Assembly (NCBI RefSeq): GCF_000341265.1
Contig: NZ_ANAE01000103.1
Location: 1 to 63,208, forward strand
Origin: Nocardiopsis prasina DSM 43845
Lineage (GTDB): Bacteria > Actinomycetota > Actinomycetes > Streptosporangiales > Streptosporangiaceae
Direction: 5' to 3'
Length of the DNA: 63,208 bases
The translations under genes were made by a program, and so were the position numbers. Under the pieces are notes generated by a model. It was given only the letters and a program-made list of their open reading frames with translations, was not told the origin of the DNA and did no database searches. The number at the start of each line of letters is the position of its first letter. Position 1 is the first letter of the stretch. This document shows positions 40,476 through 49,757 of this stretch, one piece after another.

Positions 40476-42284
40476 TCAGCGCCCCGCGGCGTACCCCTGC
40501 GCGCCCCGGGGGTCGGCGGCGGCGCGTAGTTCGCCGCTCTCCGGGTCGCGGGCGACCGCCGCCAGACGGCCCAGGGACCACTCCTGGGCCACCTGGACCC
40601 GGTGCCCGCGACGCCGCAGCTCGTCGACGACCCCGTCGCCCACCCCCGGCTCCACGACGAGGTCGCCGGGCACGGTCTCACGGGGGTGGAAGGAGCTGGG
40701 GAACGCGTTGGTGTGGAACATGGGGGTGTCCAGGGCCTCTTGGAGGTCGTCCACGCCGTTGAGCACCCGCAGCAGCGCGGTGGTGGTCCACTGGTCCTGC
40801 TGGTCACCGCCGGGGGTGCCGATGGCCAGCACCGCCTCACCGTCCTCGCGGGTCACCAGGGTGGGGGAGAGGGTGGTGCGGGGGCGGCGGCGCGGTGAGA
40901 GCGCGTTGGGCGAGGCCGGGTCGAGCCAGAACATCTGCGCCCGGGTGCCGAGCGGGAACCCGAGTTCCGGGATGAGCGGCGAACTGCTGAACCAGCCGCC
41001 GCTGGGCGTCGCGGAGACCATGTTGCCGTCGGCGTCCACCACGTCCACGTGGCAGGTGTCGCCGCGCAGGTCGGCGGGGGTCTGTCCGGCGGCGTCGCGC
41101 ACGGTGGGCTCCCCGGTGGTGCGGTCGCCCGGGGTCTGCCCGGGCAGGTACACCGGCGCCTCGAAGGGGGTGCGGCCACCGGGGCCTCCGGGGCGCGGCT
41201 CCAGGTTGGCGTGCTCCCCGTCGACCCCCCGCACGCGTTCGGCGGCGTAGCCGGAGCTGAGGAGCTCCTTGAGGGGGACGTCGGTGAAGTCCGGGTCGCC
41301 GTACCAGCCCTCACGGTCGGCGAAGGCGAGTTTGGCGATCTCGGTGCTCCGGTGCACGAAGTCCGCGCTCACGCCCTGGCGCGCGTCGGTGCCGACCCCT
41401 CCGGCCTCGGCCATGCGCAGCTGCTGGAGCATGACGGGCCCCTGCCCCCAGGGCCCGGTCTTGTGCACGGTGTGGGCGCCGTAGGAGGTGCTGACGGTGT
41501 CCTCGTAGGCGGCGCTCCAGTCGGCCATGTCCTGTGAGGTCAGCAGGGCCCGCTCGGGCTCGCCGTGACTGTTGGGGACCGGTCTGGCGAGGAAGGCGCC
41601 GATCGCCTCCGCGACGAAGCCCTGGTACCAGGAGCGGCGCGCCGCCTCGATCTGGGTCTCGCGGTCGCCGCCCGTGGCCTCGGCCTCGGCGACCACGCGC
41701 CGGTAGGTGGCGGCGAGCGCCGGGTTGCGCAGCCGTGTTCCGGCGGCCGGGGCGGTGCCGTGCGGCAGGTAGACGGAGGCCGAGCCCGCCCAGTGCCGGG
41801 AGAACACCGGGGTGAGCGCTTCGAGGGCGGCGGAGATCCGGCCCAGGACGGGGTAGCCGCGCTCGGCCAGGCCGATGGCGTGGTCCAGGACCTCGCGGAC
41901 GGACATGGTGCCGTGGTCGCGCAGCAGTTGCATCCAGGCGTCGAAGGCGCCGGGGACGGTGGCGGCGAGGACGCCGCTGCCGGGGACGCGGTCCATGCCC
42001 AGGCCCTCGAAGGCCCCGATGGTGGCGGCGGCGGGGGAGACGCCCTGGCCGCACAGCACGCGCGGGGACCCGCCGCGGGCCTGGAAGATGACGGGAACCT
42101 CGCCGCCGGGGCCGTTCAGGTGGGGTTCGACGACCTGGAGGGTGAAGCCCGCCGCGACCGCCGCGTCGAAGGCGTTGCCACCGCGCTCCAGGACGGACAT
42201 GCCGGTGGCACTGGCCAGCCAGTGGGTGGAGGCGACCATGCCGAAGTCGCCGCGGAGCTGGGGTCGGGTGGTGAATCCGGACAT
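40476..42284 (-). CDS. ggt: gamma-glutamyltransferase
   Basis: 602 residues from ATG at 42284 (GGAGG nine bases upstream). The N-terminal LERGGNAFDAAVAAGF and NGPGGEVPV blocks and the processing site DTCHVDVVDADGN, whose Thr (about 409) becomes the N-terminal nucleophile of the small subunit after self-cleavage, identify the family. GTPGGDQQDQW near the C-terminus is also conserved. It hydrolyses or transfers gamma-glutamyl groups, mainly of glutathione-like compounds. Unlike many bacterial homologues it has no signal peptide, so it should be cytoplasmic. Confidence 0.92.
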   Translation of the reverse strand: MSGFTTRPQLRGDFGMVASTHWLASATGMSVLERGGNAFDAAVAAGFTLQVVEPHLNGPGGEVPVIFQARGGSPRVLCGQGVSPAAATIGAFEGLGMDRVPGSGVLAATVPGAFDAWMQLLRDHGTMSVREVLDHAIGLAERGYPVLGRISAALEALTPVFSRHWAGSASVYLPHGTAPAAGTRLRNPALAATYRRVVAEAEATGGDRETQIEAARRSWYQGFVAEAIGAFLARPVPNSHGEPERALLTSQDMADWSAAYEDTVSTSYGAHTVHKTGPWGQGPVMLQQLRMAEAGGVGTDARQGVSADFVHRSTEIAKLAFADREGWYGDPDFTDVPLKELLSSGYAAERVRGVDGEHANLEPRPGGPGGRTPFEAPVYLPGQTPGDRTTGEPTVRDAAGQTPADLRGDTCHVDVVDADGNMVSATPSGGWFSSSPLIPELGFPLGTRAQMFWLDPASPNALSPRRRPRTTLSPTLVTREDGEAVLAIGTPGGDQQDQWTTTALLRVLNGVDDLQEALDTPMFHTNAFPSSFHPRETVPGDLVVEPGVGDGVVDELRRRGHRVQVAQEWSLGRLAAVARDPESGELRAAADPRGAQGYAAGR

Positions 42285-42575
42285 GTGCGCGGTCCTCCTG
42301 CGGACGGGGGAGGGCGGGTTCGCCGCCCGTCTGGGGGTGTCGCTCCGGGGTGGAGGACGGGGTGCCGGCCGGTTCTCGGTGGAACCGGCCGAACGTGGGT
42401 GACGGTACAGCATGGGTTGAACCGGGATGTCGGGTGATCAGGGGTTCGGGACCTTGGTTGTCGGTCGCCGCCGGGAGGGTGTGGGAAACCCGGGTCCGGG
42501 CATGGGGGAAGCCCGGCCGCGATCACGTTCGGTGTCGCGACCGAGCTTCGGTCATCGCAGTTCAGGCAGTGAGGT

Positions 42576-44033
42576 TCAGGAATTCTCCACCGGAATGGAC
42601 CACGGCAGGGAGTCCCACAGCTCGGCCCATTCCTCGGCGCCCACCGGGTCCGTCACCGGCTGGGCCCCGGCGGCCTCACCGCTGGTCCTGCGGACCTCGT
42701 CCATCGAGCTGACCACGCTCTCGTCGGCCTCCCGGACGAGCTCGGCGATGATCCCGGAGACCTCCGTGACGACGTCCTCGACCTCGCTGCGCTCCAGCCC
42801 GTACCGGCTGGCGCAGTCGTTGGTGGCGGCCACCTTGTCGTCCTCGTGGCCGTAATACCAGACCGTGGCCAGCAGACGGTCGCGCTCGGCGTCGCCGAGT
42901 TCGGCGCCGGACAGCGCCCGTTCGACGAACTCGCTGCTGGTCCGGGTCATCCTCGCCGGGTCGATCTCGGACTCGCCGGAGGCGAAGTCGACGAAGTGCC
43001 CGGTCAGGCAGGTCTTGACCTCACGCGAGGAGGCGTTCTCGGGGAGGGTCTGGTCCGGGGACGCGTCCTCCTGGGTCGGGGCGGCCCCGTCGACGACCTC
43101 GTTCTCCGTGGCGGGAGCCTGCTCGGTGGGGGCCTCCTCCTGAACCGGAGCCTCTTCTGCCTGCGCGGGGGCTTCCTCAACGGGGGTGAGCTCGTCGAGT
43201 CCGGACCCGTCGACCACCTCCTCGTCCACGGGAGCCTCCTCGGCCGGGGCCTCCTCAACCGGTACCTGGTCGGCCGGGACCTCCGCGACGGCCTCCTCCA
43301 CCGGAGCCTCCTCGGCCGGGGCCTCTTCAGTCGGGGCCTCCTCAGCGGGGGCCTCCTCGACCGGCTCGGCGGGCGCTGCCCCGGCCGTCTCGTCGGCGGC
43401 GCCCTCCGCGGGGGTGCTCTCCTCGACCGCGACCACGCTGGTGTCCTCGGCCGTCGGCTCCTCGGTCCCGCCCTCCTGGGGCGCCGTCTCCTCGATGACG
43501 GCCTCAGCCAGCTTCACCAGCTCCGCGCGCTCCCAGCGTTCCGGCTGGAGGTGGGTGGCGACCGCCACGCCCGGCCTCTCCACCCAGAACAGGTCACCGG
43601 TCTCCTCGGACAGGTACGCGCCGTGCTCGAAGGCCTCGCCGGGCGCCACCTCCTCCAGGGAGCCCTGGGAAAGGTGGCTGTAACGGCTCTCGCGCAGGTC
43701 CTCGAGGTCCTGGAGGCGGTCGGAGCGCAGTACCGCGACCCGGCCGTACAGCTGGTCCGGGCCCTGCACCCACGAGATCTGGGACTGACGGTTGCCCACG
43801 CGGTCCGTCGTGGACGTGGCGTTGATGCCGTACCGCTCCAGACCGGCGGGCAGGTAGGTGATCTCGAACCCGTCGATGCTGTACGTGGACACCCCCTGTC
43901 TCACCACCGGCCAGCTGAGCGCGGGCGCGTCCGCGTCGTTCGCGGCCGCGGGTCCGGAGAGGCCGACGAGCCCCGTCGTCGAGATCGCGGCGGCACTGAA
44001 GAGCGCGACCCACCTCGTGTGGTGCTTGCGCAT
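42576..44033 (-). CDS. secreted protein with acidic Glu-Ala-Pro repeats
   Basis: 485 residues, ATG at 44033 with AAGGAA upstream. A signal peptide ends near AAA-ND (residue 32). A folded N-terminal domain of about 150 residues follows (QSQISWVQGPDQLYGRVAVLR, WVERPGVAVATHL), then about 150 residues of low-complexity EEAPAEEAP-type repeats, then a C-terminal domain with CLTGHFVDF and NDCASRYGLE, whose two cysteines could pair. I recognise no family. The acidic linker probably spaces two domains in or beyond the wall. The gene is divergent from the glycerophosphodiesterase gene. Confidence 0.7.
   Translation of the reverse strand: MRKHHTRWVALFSAAAISTTGLVGLSGPAAANDADAPALSWPVVRQGVSTYSIDGFEITYLPAGLERYGINATSTTDRVGNRQSQISWVQGPDQLYGRVAVLRSDRLQDLEDLRESRYSHLSQGSLEEVAPGEAFEHGAYLSEETGDLFWVERPGVAVATHLQPERWERAELVKLAEAVIEETAPQEGGTEEPTAEDTSVVAVEESTPAEGAADETAGAAPAEPVEEAPAEEAPTEEAPAEEAPVEEAVAEVPADQVPVEEAPAEEAPVDEEVVDGSGLDELTPVEEAPAQAEEAPVQEEAPTEQAPATENEVVDGAAPTQEDASPDQTLPENASSREVKTCLTGHFVDFASGESEIDPARMTRTSSEFVERALSGAELGDAERDRLLATVWYYGHEDDKVAATNDCASRYGLERSEVEDVVTEVSGIIAELVREADESVVSSMDEVRRTSGEAAGAQPVTDPVGAEEWAELWDSLPWSIPVENS
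43110..43400. repeat. low-complexity coding repeats (Glu-Ala-Pro units)
   Basis: GCCTCCTCGGCCGGGG and close variants recur many times and encode units such as EEAPAEEAPTEEAP on the minus strand. Length variation by slippage or unequal crossing-over is expected. Confidence 0.75.
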
Positions 44034-44305
44034 GAAGGTTCCTTCCCATCGACTACTACTCGTGATGTTCTCAGGACTCTGGGTGATTGCCGAGGGGGCT
44101 TACAGTCAAAAATCGGACATGAAGCGATCAATTGCCTACATAGGGTGAGATTGATGAGTGGGGTTCCGCGTTGCCCGAGGGGCGCGCCGCCACCAGAAGA
44201 TGGGCGTCGGATCACCGGCTGCTCTGCGTATGGTCACCGTCCGGTCACCAAGCGCACTCACCCTGAGGTAGCAGTCGGCCAGTCCACGCGTACTTGGGAG
44301 GCCCG

Positions 44306-45316
44306 GTGCACCAGCGCATCGGATTCGTAGTCGGAGCCGTATCACTCATGTTGGCCATGGGATCGAGCCCAGCGCTCGCCGTCCCCGTGGTCGCGACCGC
44401 CGAGGCGGTCACGGTCACCAAGGCCGCGACGGCGCAGAGGGTGAGCCCCGGCGCCAGTGTTCTTCCGTCCCAGCCGTCACAGTCCCGCCCCCTCATCGCC
44501 GTTGCCCACCGGGGCGCTTCCGGACACGCGCCCGAGAACACCATCGCTGCGATCGACGCGGCCCACCGTCTCGGTGCGGAGACCGTGGAGGTGGACGTCC
44601 AGCTCACGTCCGACGATCAGCTGGTCCTCATGCACGACACCCGCCTCGACCGCACCACCAACGTGGCCGAGGTCTTCCCTAACCGTGCGCCCTACGACGT
44701 CGGCGACTTCACGCTCGCGGAGATCCGGCGCCTCGACGCCGGCTCGTCCTTCGGCGACTCGTTCGCCGGAGAGCGGGTTCCGCTCCTCAGCCAGGCCCTG
44801 AACCGCCTGGAGAGGCACGGCATGAACCTGCTCCTGGAGGTCAAGGAGCCAGCCCTGTACCCGGGCATCGAGAACCGGATCTCCGACGAACTCGCACGCC
44901 ACCCGCACTGGCTGCTGCCCAACGCGCCCGACCAGCCGTCCCGGATCGTGGTGCAGAGCTTCGACTGGGAGTTCACGGAGCGCTCGAAGAAGCTCCTGCC
45001 CTCGCTGCCGCACGCGCTGCTCGGCAAGGTCCCGGAGTCGCGGATCGCCGAGTTCGACTGGGCGCACATGATCAACCCGAACCACACCACCATCGACGCG
45101 GCCTACGTCCGGCGCGTGCACGACGCGGGCCTGGAGATCATGCCCTACACGATCAACGACCCCAAGGTGATGGGGCGGGTCCTGGCGATGGGCGTGGACG
45201 GCTTCATCACGGACTACCCGGACCGGGGCCAGAAGGCCATCGAGGACTTCCTCAACGAGTCCGGCGGGGCCAGGGAGGAAGAGCCGGAGCCCGTCGGGGC
45301 GCCGGTGACCGACTGA
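44306..45316 (+). CDS. secreted glycerophosphodiester phosphodiesterase
   Basis: 336 residues from a GTG at 44306 with GGAGG four bases upstream (a TTG at 44294 is less likely). The signal peptide ends at ALA-VP. GDPD motifs: AHRGASGHAPENT, VEVDVQLTSD, LMHDTRLDRTT and LEVKEP, supplying the two catalytic His residues and calcium ligands. The enzyme releases sn-glycerol-3-phosphate from glycerophosphodiesters or teichoic acid outside the cell. The C-terminal FITDYPDR is normal for the family. A terminator follows. Confidence 0.93.
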   Translation: MHQRIGFVVGAVSLMLAMGSSPALAVPVVATAEAVTVTKAATAQRVSPGASVLPSQPSQSRPLIAVAHRGASGHAPENTIAAIDAAHRLGAETVEVDVQLTSDDQLVLMHDTRLDRTTNVAEVFPNRAPYDVGDFTLAEIRRLDAGSSFGDSFAGERVPLLSQALNRLERHGMNLLLEVKEPALYPGIENRISDELARHPHWLLPNAPDQPSRIVVQSFDWEFTERSKKLLPSLPHALLGKVPESRIAEFDWAHMINPNHTTIDAAYVRRVHDAGLEIMPYTINDPKVMGRVLAMGVDGFITDYPDRGQKAIEDFLNESGGAREEEPEPVGAPVTD

Positions 45317-45337
45317 CGTCCGACCCCGACCACCGAC

Positions 45338-45367
45338 GGACCCGCCCGGCACGCGCCGGGCGGGTCC
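45338..45367 (+). terminator. terminator of the glycerophosphodiesterase gene
   Basis: A perfect 13-bp stem (arms 45338-45350 and 45355-45367) with loop ACGC. Confidence 0.8.
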
Positions 45368-45469
45368 CGTCGTCTCCGCACACGCCAATCCCGGCCCGGA
45401 GGGGTGTGCCCCGGCAATCACGATGGGATGATCGGTCGCGAAACCACCGAAGCAGGAAGCGGAGGCCAC

Positions 45470-46708
45470 GTGAGCGACCGGCTGTGCATCCCCCAGGAAC
45501 ACGTCGACTGGCGCACCAAGGGCCTGTGGTGGCCGGGCGACCCCGTCACCCTGGCCGAGTTCGCCGCACGCGGTGACCACCTGTTCACCGGCCCCTTCAC
45601 CTGGCCGCTCATGGTGCTCCGCGCCTCCGCTCTGGACCGCAACATCGCCGCGCTGGCCGAGTTCACGCGCGGCCACGGACTCCTGTTCGCCCCCCACGGC
45701 AAGACCGCGATGTCCCCCGTGCTCACCCAGCGCCAGCTCGACGCGGGCGCCTGGGGTATCACCGCCGCCACCGCCAACCAGGTCCTGGACTTTCGCCGGT
45801 TCGGGGTGGACCGCGTCCTGATGGCCAACGAGCTGCTGGACCCCCGGGTCCTGCGCTGGGCGGCGGCCGAGCAGGACGCCGACCCGGACTTCGAGTTCCT
45901 CTTCTACGTCGACTCATCGGAGGGGGTCGAACTGGCCGCCCAGGCGGTGGGGCGCGACGGTGGCCGCCCCTTGCGGGTGATGGTGGAGCGCGGCACGCCG
46001 GGCGGCCGGACCGGGTGCCGCACGCGCGACGCGGTGCTCGGGATCGCGCAGCAGGTCGTGCGGGCCCCGGGCCTGGAACTGGCCGGAGTGGCCGGATACG
46101 AGGGTTCGCTCAGCGACGCGGAGGGAGTACGGGGTTTCCTGCGTGACCTCCTCGGTGACGCCTCCGCCCTGGCGGCCGAACACGGGCTGGAGCGCCCGGT
46201 GCTGTCGGTGGGCGGCAGTGCGTGGTTCGACGTGGTCGCCGAGGAGATCGGTGGCCGCGAGGACGTCACACCGATCCTGCGCAGCGGGGCCTACGTCGCC
46301 CACGACGACGGCTTGTACCGCCGGACCACGCCGTACAACCGGCTGCCCGAGGGCGGCGACGCCCTGTCCGGAGCCTTGGAGCTGTGGGCGCAGGTCACCT
46401 CCACCCCGGAGGAGGGCCGGGCGATCGCCGGGATGGGCCGCCGTGAGGCCAACTTCGACCAGGGCTTCCCCGTCCCGCGCGTCCTGCGCCGGGGTGACGG
46501 TTCGGTCGTCCGGGCCGCGGGGGTCGAGGTCACCAACCTCAACGACCACCACGCCTACCTGGACGTGCCCCAGGAGCTGGGGGTGCGCCCCGGCGACCTG
46601 GTGTCCTTCGGCATCTCCCACCCGTGCACGGCCTTCGACCGCTGGCAGGTGATCCCGGTGGTCGACGACGACCACCGCGTGGTCGACGCCATCGCCACGT
46701 ACTTCTGA
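45470..46708 (+). CDS. PLP-dependent amino acid deaminase, D-serine dehydratase-like
   Basis: 412 residues from GTG at 45470 (GGAGG four bases upstream). The alanine-racemase-type N-terminal barrel carries the PLP lysine in APHGKTAMSP. The C-terminal domain has NDHHAYLDV and GISHPCTAFDRW, the His/Cys pair that binds zinc in DSD1-type D-serine dehydratases. It probably dehydrates or deaminates a D-amino or hydroxy amino acid to a keto acid. It faces the hexosaminidase gene across a bidirectional terminator, so they are unlinked in transcription. Confidence 0.87.
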   Translation: MSDRLCIPQEHVDWRTKGLWWPGDPVTLAEFAARGDHLFTGPFTWPLMVLRASALDRNIAALAEFTRGHGLLFAPHGKTAMSPVLTQRQLDAGAWGITAATANQVLDFRRFGVDRVLMANELLDPRVLRWAAAEQDADPDFEFLFYVDSSEGVELAAQAVGRDGGRPLRVMVERGTPGGRTGCRTRDAVLGIAQQVVRAPGLELAGVAGYEGSLSDAEGVRGFLRDLLGDASALAAEHGLERPVLSVGGSAWFDVVAEEIGGREDVTPILRSGAYVAHDDGLYRRTTPYNRLPEGGDALSGALELWAQVTSTPEEGRAIAGMGRREANFDQGFPVPRVLRRGDGSVVRAAGVEVTNLNDHHAYLDVPQELGVRPGDLVSFGISHPCTAFDRWQVIPVVDDDHRVVDAIATYF

Positions 46709-46715
46709 CGCGGGG

Positions 46716-46753
46716 CCGTCGGGGCCGGTCCCGCGAGGAACCGGCCCCGACGG
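46716..46753. terminator. bidirectional terminator between convergent genes
   Basis: A perfect 14-bp stem (arms 46716-46729 and 46740-46753) with a 10-base loop fills the gap between the deaminase and hexosaminidase genes. Confidence 0.85.
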
Positions 46754-46762
46754 TGGGGTGGC

Positions 46763-48400
46763 TCAGGCTCCGGCGTGACCCTGCTCCGGGGCCTCCTGTC
46801 CGGGCTGGTAGCCCCAGCCGTACAGGCCCGGGCGGGTGTGCCAGGGACGCGGGCCGTCGAGGGGCCGGTACTCGACACCCGCCGCGTCGAGCCTGCGCAG
46901 GTGGTGCCGCAGGCGCGGCTCGAACTCGGCGAAGTCCCGGTCGCCCTCGGTCCACACCTTCTCCGCGAAGGCGGTCAGACGCGGGAAGACCATGTAGTCG
47001 AGCCTGCGGGCGTTGTCGATGTGCTCGCTCCAGAGGTTGACCTGGCCGCCGAGGACGTGCCGGGCCTCCTCCTCGGTGAGGTCCTCGGGGACCGGGTCGC
47101 CCGCGTACACGTCCTCCACACGCAGGAGCGTGCCCACCGGAACCGGCTCGTCCGGCCGCTCGGACTGCTTGTAGTCCAGGTAGGAGGTGGCGGTGGGAGC
47201 CATGATCACGTCATGGCCCGCGCGGGCCGCGGCGATGCCGCCCTCCTCGCCGCGCCACGACATCACCGTGGCGCCCGGCGCGAGTCCGCCTTCCAGGATT
47301 TCGTCCCAGCCCAGCAGGCGGCGGCCGCGCTGGGTGAGGTGGTCGTCGAGCTGGCGGATGAACCAGCTCTGGAGCTCGTCCTCGTCGGCCAGGCCCTCGT
47401 CCCTGATCCGCTGTTGGGCGGAGGCGCTGTTCTTCCACTGGGTCTTGGGGACCTCGTCCCCGCCCACGTGGACGTAGGTGCTGGGGAACAGTTCGATGAG
47501 CTCGTCGAAGACGTTCTTGTAGAACTCCAGGACGTTGTCGGTGACCGCGAGGATCTCCTCGAAGACGCCCCACTGGGTGCCCACGGGGATCTCGCCGACC
47601 TCGCCGAGCTCGGGGTAGGCGTGGATGGCCGCCTGCGAGTGGCCCGGGACGTCGATCTCCGGGACCACCGCGACGTGCCGGGCGTCCGCGTAGGCGACGA
47701 TCTCGCGGAGGTCGTCCTGGGTGAGGAACCCGCCGTGCGGGCGGTTGTCGAACGTCGCGGGCTTGGTGGCGCCCAACTGGCTCTCGGCGCGCCAGGAGGC
47801 CACCTCGGTCAGCTTCGGGTAGCGGCGGATCTCGACCCGCCAGCCCTGGTCGTCGGTCAGGTGCAGGTGCAGCACGTTGAGCTTGTGCAGCGCGAGCAGG
47901 TCGATGAAGCGCAGGATCTCGCGCTTGGGCTGGAAGTGGCGGGCGATGTCGAGCATCGCTCCACGCCACTGGAAGCGCGGGGCGTCGGTGATGCTGACCG
48001 CGGGCAGTCGCCACTCGGCGCCGCCCAGGGCGGTGGTGCGGTAGGCGTCGGTGGGCAGCAGCTGGCGCAGGGTCTGCACACCGTAGAACACCCCGGCGGG
48101 CTCGTTGCCCACCACGATCGCGCCCTCGGAGTCGATGATCAGGCGGTAGCCCTCCCGGCCGAGTCCCGCGCCCGGGTCGACGCTCAGCCGGATCTGGGCG
48201 TCCTCCTCGTCGCCGGTGGCCAGGGGCAGACCGGTGGCCGCGCCGAGTTCGCGCTGGAGCCAGGAGAGCGTGCCCTGGGCGGCGTGGTCCGCGGAGACCC
48301 GGGTGGCGGAGGTCAGGGTGAGGCCACCGGAACCGTCGGTGGTCAGCTCCCGGGGACGGGGCAGCAGGGAAAGGGGATCGGGGTGGGGATTCTCAGGCAC
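46763..48400 (-). CDS. beta-N-acetylhexosaminidase, GH20
   Basis: 545 residues from GTG at 48400 with AGGAG nine bases upstream. A GH20b N-terminal domain is followed by the catalytic barrel: FQWRGAMLDIARHF, LHLHLTDDQGWR, and HVGGDEVP with the Asp-Glu pair used in substrate-assisted catalysis. It releases terminal GlcNAc from chitobiose or glycans. No signal peptide is visible, suggesting it acts on imported chito-oligosaccharides. A palindrome matching the DasR operator lies 16 bases before the start, so repression relieved by glucosamine-6-phosphate is expected. Confidence 0.93.
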   Translation of the reverse strand: MPENPHPDPLSLLPRPRELTTDGSGGLTLTSATRVSADHAAQGTLSWLQRELGAATGLPLATGDEEDAQIRLSVDPGAGLGREGYRLIIDSEGAIVVGNEPAGVFYGVQTLRQLLPTDAYRTTALGGAEWRLPAVSITDAPRFQWRGAMLDIARHFQPKREILRFIDLLALHKLNVLHLHLTDDQGWRVEIRRYPKLTEVASWRAESQLGATKPATFDNRPHGGFLTQDDLREIVAYADARHVAVVPEIDVPGHSQAAIHAYPELGEVGEIPVGTQWGVFEEILAVTDNVLEFYKNVFDELIELFPSTYVHVGGDEVPKTQWKNSASAQQRIRDEGLADEDELQSWFIRQLDDHLTQRGRRLLGWDEILEGGLAPGATVMSWRGEEGGIAAARAGHDVIMAPTATSYLDYKQSERPDEPVPVGTLLRVEDVYAGDPVPEDLTEEEARHVLGGQVNLWSEHIDNARRLDYMVFPRLTAFAEKVWTEGDRDFAEFEPRLRHHLRRLDAAGVEYRPLDGPRPWHTRPGLYGWGYQPGQEAPEQGHAGA

Positions 48401-48415
48401 GCGGCACTGCTCCTG

Positions 48416-48431
48416 TCCGGTCTAGACCAAT
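48416..48431. promoter_or_regulatory. DasR-type operator (dre)
   Basis: TCCGGTCTAGACCAAT matches the published dre consensus ACTGGTCTAGACCACT at 13 of 16 positions, including the whole GGTCTAGACC core. It sits between 16 and 31 bases upstream of the hexosaminidase GTG, where a bound repressor would block transcription or initiation. Confidence 0.85.
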
Positions 48432-48835
48432 ACCCGGACATAGTGTCACGTCCCGCAACGGCGGCACAGGGGCCGGGGGCAATCGGTCCGCGCGGCCTCG
48501 GCTATTCGGGACCACCCAATACCCACTCTTGACCCGCGAGGACTCTTAACCCCCCGGCTTTTGCGGGACGGGTACAAGAGGAGAACCGGTACCGGACAGT
48601 GCCGAAACGGGGGAGCGACACACGCGCGTGACGGGTGCGTGCCCGTCCCCGGGAGGTGGGGACGACACTACGAGAAAGACGGGGGGTGGCGTTATCGCCG
48701 GAGCACGCCGTCCCTCCGTACTGTTTTGCCCGTGCCCGGATTCCAGGCGGTCGCGGGTGAGTACCGAGTGACGGGGGACGCGGAGATGCGCGCAACACCG
48801 GAGACGGGTTCGGCCTCTACGGGGTGGTGCGCCTG
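48432..48835. other. divergent intergenic region, no gene seen
   Basis: 404 bases between the DasR site and the DMT transporter gene. The only structure noted is a short hairpin, CGTCCCC (48644-48650) with GGGGACG (48658-48664). No credible reading frame is present. Confidence 0.5.
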
Positions 48836-49741
48836 ATGCAGTGGCACGTACTCATGGCCGTGGCGGGGGCCTTCACCCTGGCGCTCGGCTCGGCCCTCCA
48901 GGAGCGCGACGCCGTGCGCGCCCCCGGACAGAGGGTCGCTCGGGCGGGCTTCCTCCTGCACCTGCTGCGCCAACCCCGCTGGCTCCTCGGAAGCGGGGCC
49001 GTCGTCCTGGGGGCCTGCCTCCACTTGCTCGCCCTCAGCGGGGCGCCGCTCACCATCATCCAGCCGATCGGCGTCACCGGGCTGCTGTTCGCGATCGTGC
49101 TCTCCGCCGTGTTCAACCGCCAGCGGGTCCGCGCCGCGCAGATCCTGGCCGGGATCGCCGTGATGATCGGCCTGGTGGGCGTCCTGACGACCTTCCCGCA
49201 CGGCTCCGAACAGCCGGTCATGTCCACCGAGACCGCCCTCTGGCTGTCCGGCGGCATGATCGCCGCCGGGGGACTGGTGTTCCTGACCGCGCACTGGATG
49301 CCCAGCGGTGTGCGCGCCCTTCTGCTCGCGGTGGCGGGCGGCGCGGCGCTCGGCACCACCTCGGGACTGGCCCGGGTGATCACCTCCAACGCGGTGGCGG
49401 ACCCGGTCAACCTCTTCAGCTGGCTCACCGTCATGGCCGTCGCCACCGCGGTCTTCGGCGCCCTCCTGCTCCAGAACGCCTACCGGACCGGACACTTCGC
49501 CGCCGCCTACGCGACCCTGCTGATCGCCGACCCGGTGGTCGGTGTGGGTATCGGCGCGCTCCTGCTCGGCGAGGGCGTCCCGGACACCCCGATCGAACAG
49601 GTCGGTGCGGTGCTCTTCGCCCTGCTGGCCTTCGCGGGGACGGTCACCCTGGCCCGGTCCCGCCACCGCAACCCCGAGGCGGACGAGGATGCGCCGGGCG
49701 ACACCGGGACCTCCACCACCTCCAGTAGCCGCACTCGTTGA
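48836..49741 (+). CDS. DMT-superfamily (EamA-like) transporter
   Basis: 301 residues from ATG at 48836, eight bases after GGGGTGG; in-frame GTG codons at 48824 and 48827 are alternatives. Nine to ten hydrophobic helices are seen, with the GALLLGEGVPDTPIEQVGAVLFALLAF ending typical of EamA repeats and LSGAPLTIIQPIGVTGLLFAI in the first half. It should export or import a small metabolite across the membrane; substrate unknown. The gene ends 16 bases before the glycosyltransferase ATG, suggesting cotranscription. Confidence 0.85.
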   Translation: MQWHVLMAVAGAFTLALGSALQERDAVRAPGQRVARAGFLLHLLRQPRWLLGSGAVVLGACLHLLALSGAPLTIIQPIGVTGLLFAIVLSAVFNRQRVRAAQILAGIAVMIGLVGVLTTFPHGSEQPVMSTETALWLSGGMIAAGGLVFLTAHWMPSGVRALLLAVAGGAALGTTSGLARVITSNAVADPVNLFSWLTVMAVATAVFGALLLQNAYRTGHFAAAYATLLIADPVVGVGIGALLLGEGVPDTPIEQVGAVLFALLAFAGTVTLARSRHRNPEADEDAPGDTGTSTTSSSRTR

Positions 49742-49757
49742 AACAGGGAGTTCCCAG

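Noticed and set aside
43110-43400. Repeats considered as a mobile or regulatory DNA repeat
   Set aside because: They are entirely explained by in-frame Glu-Ala-Pro coding repeats.
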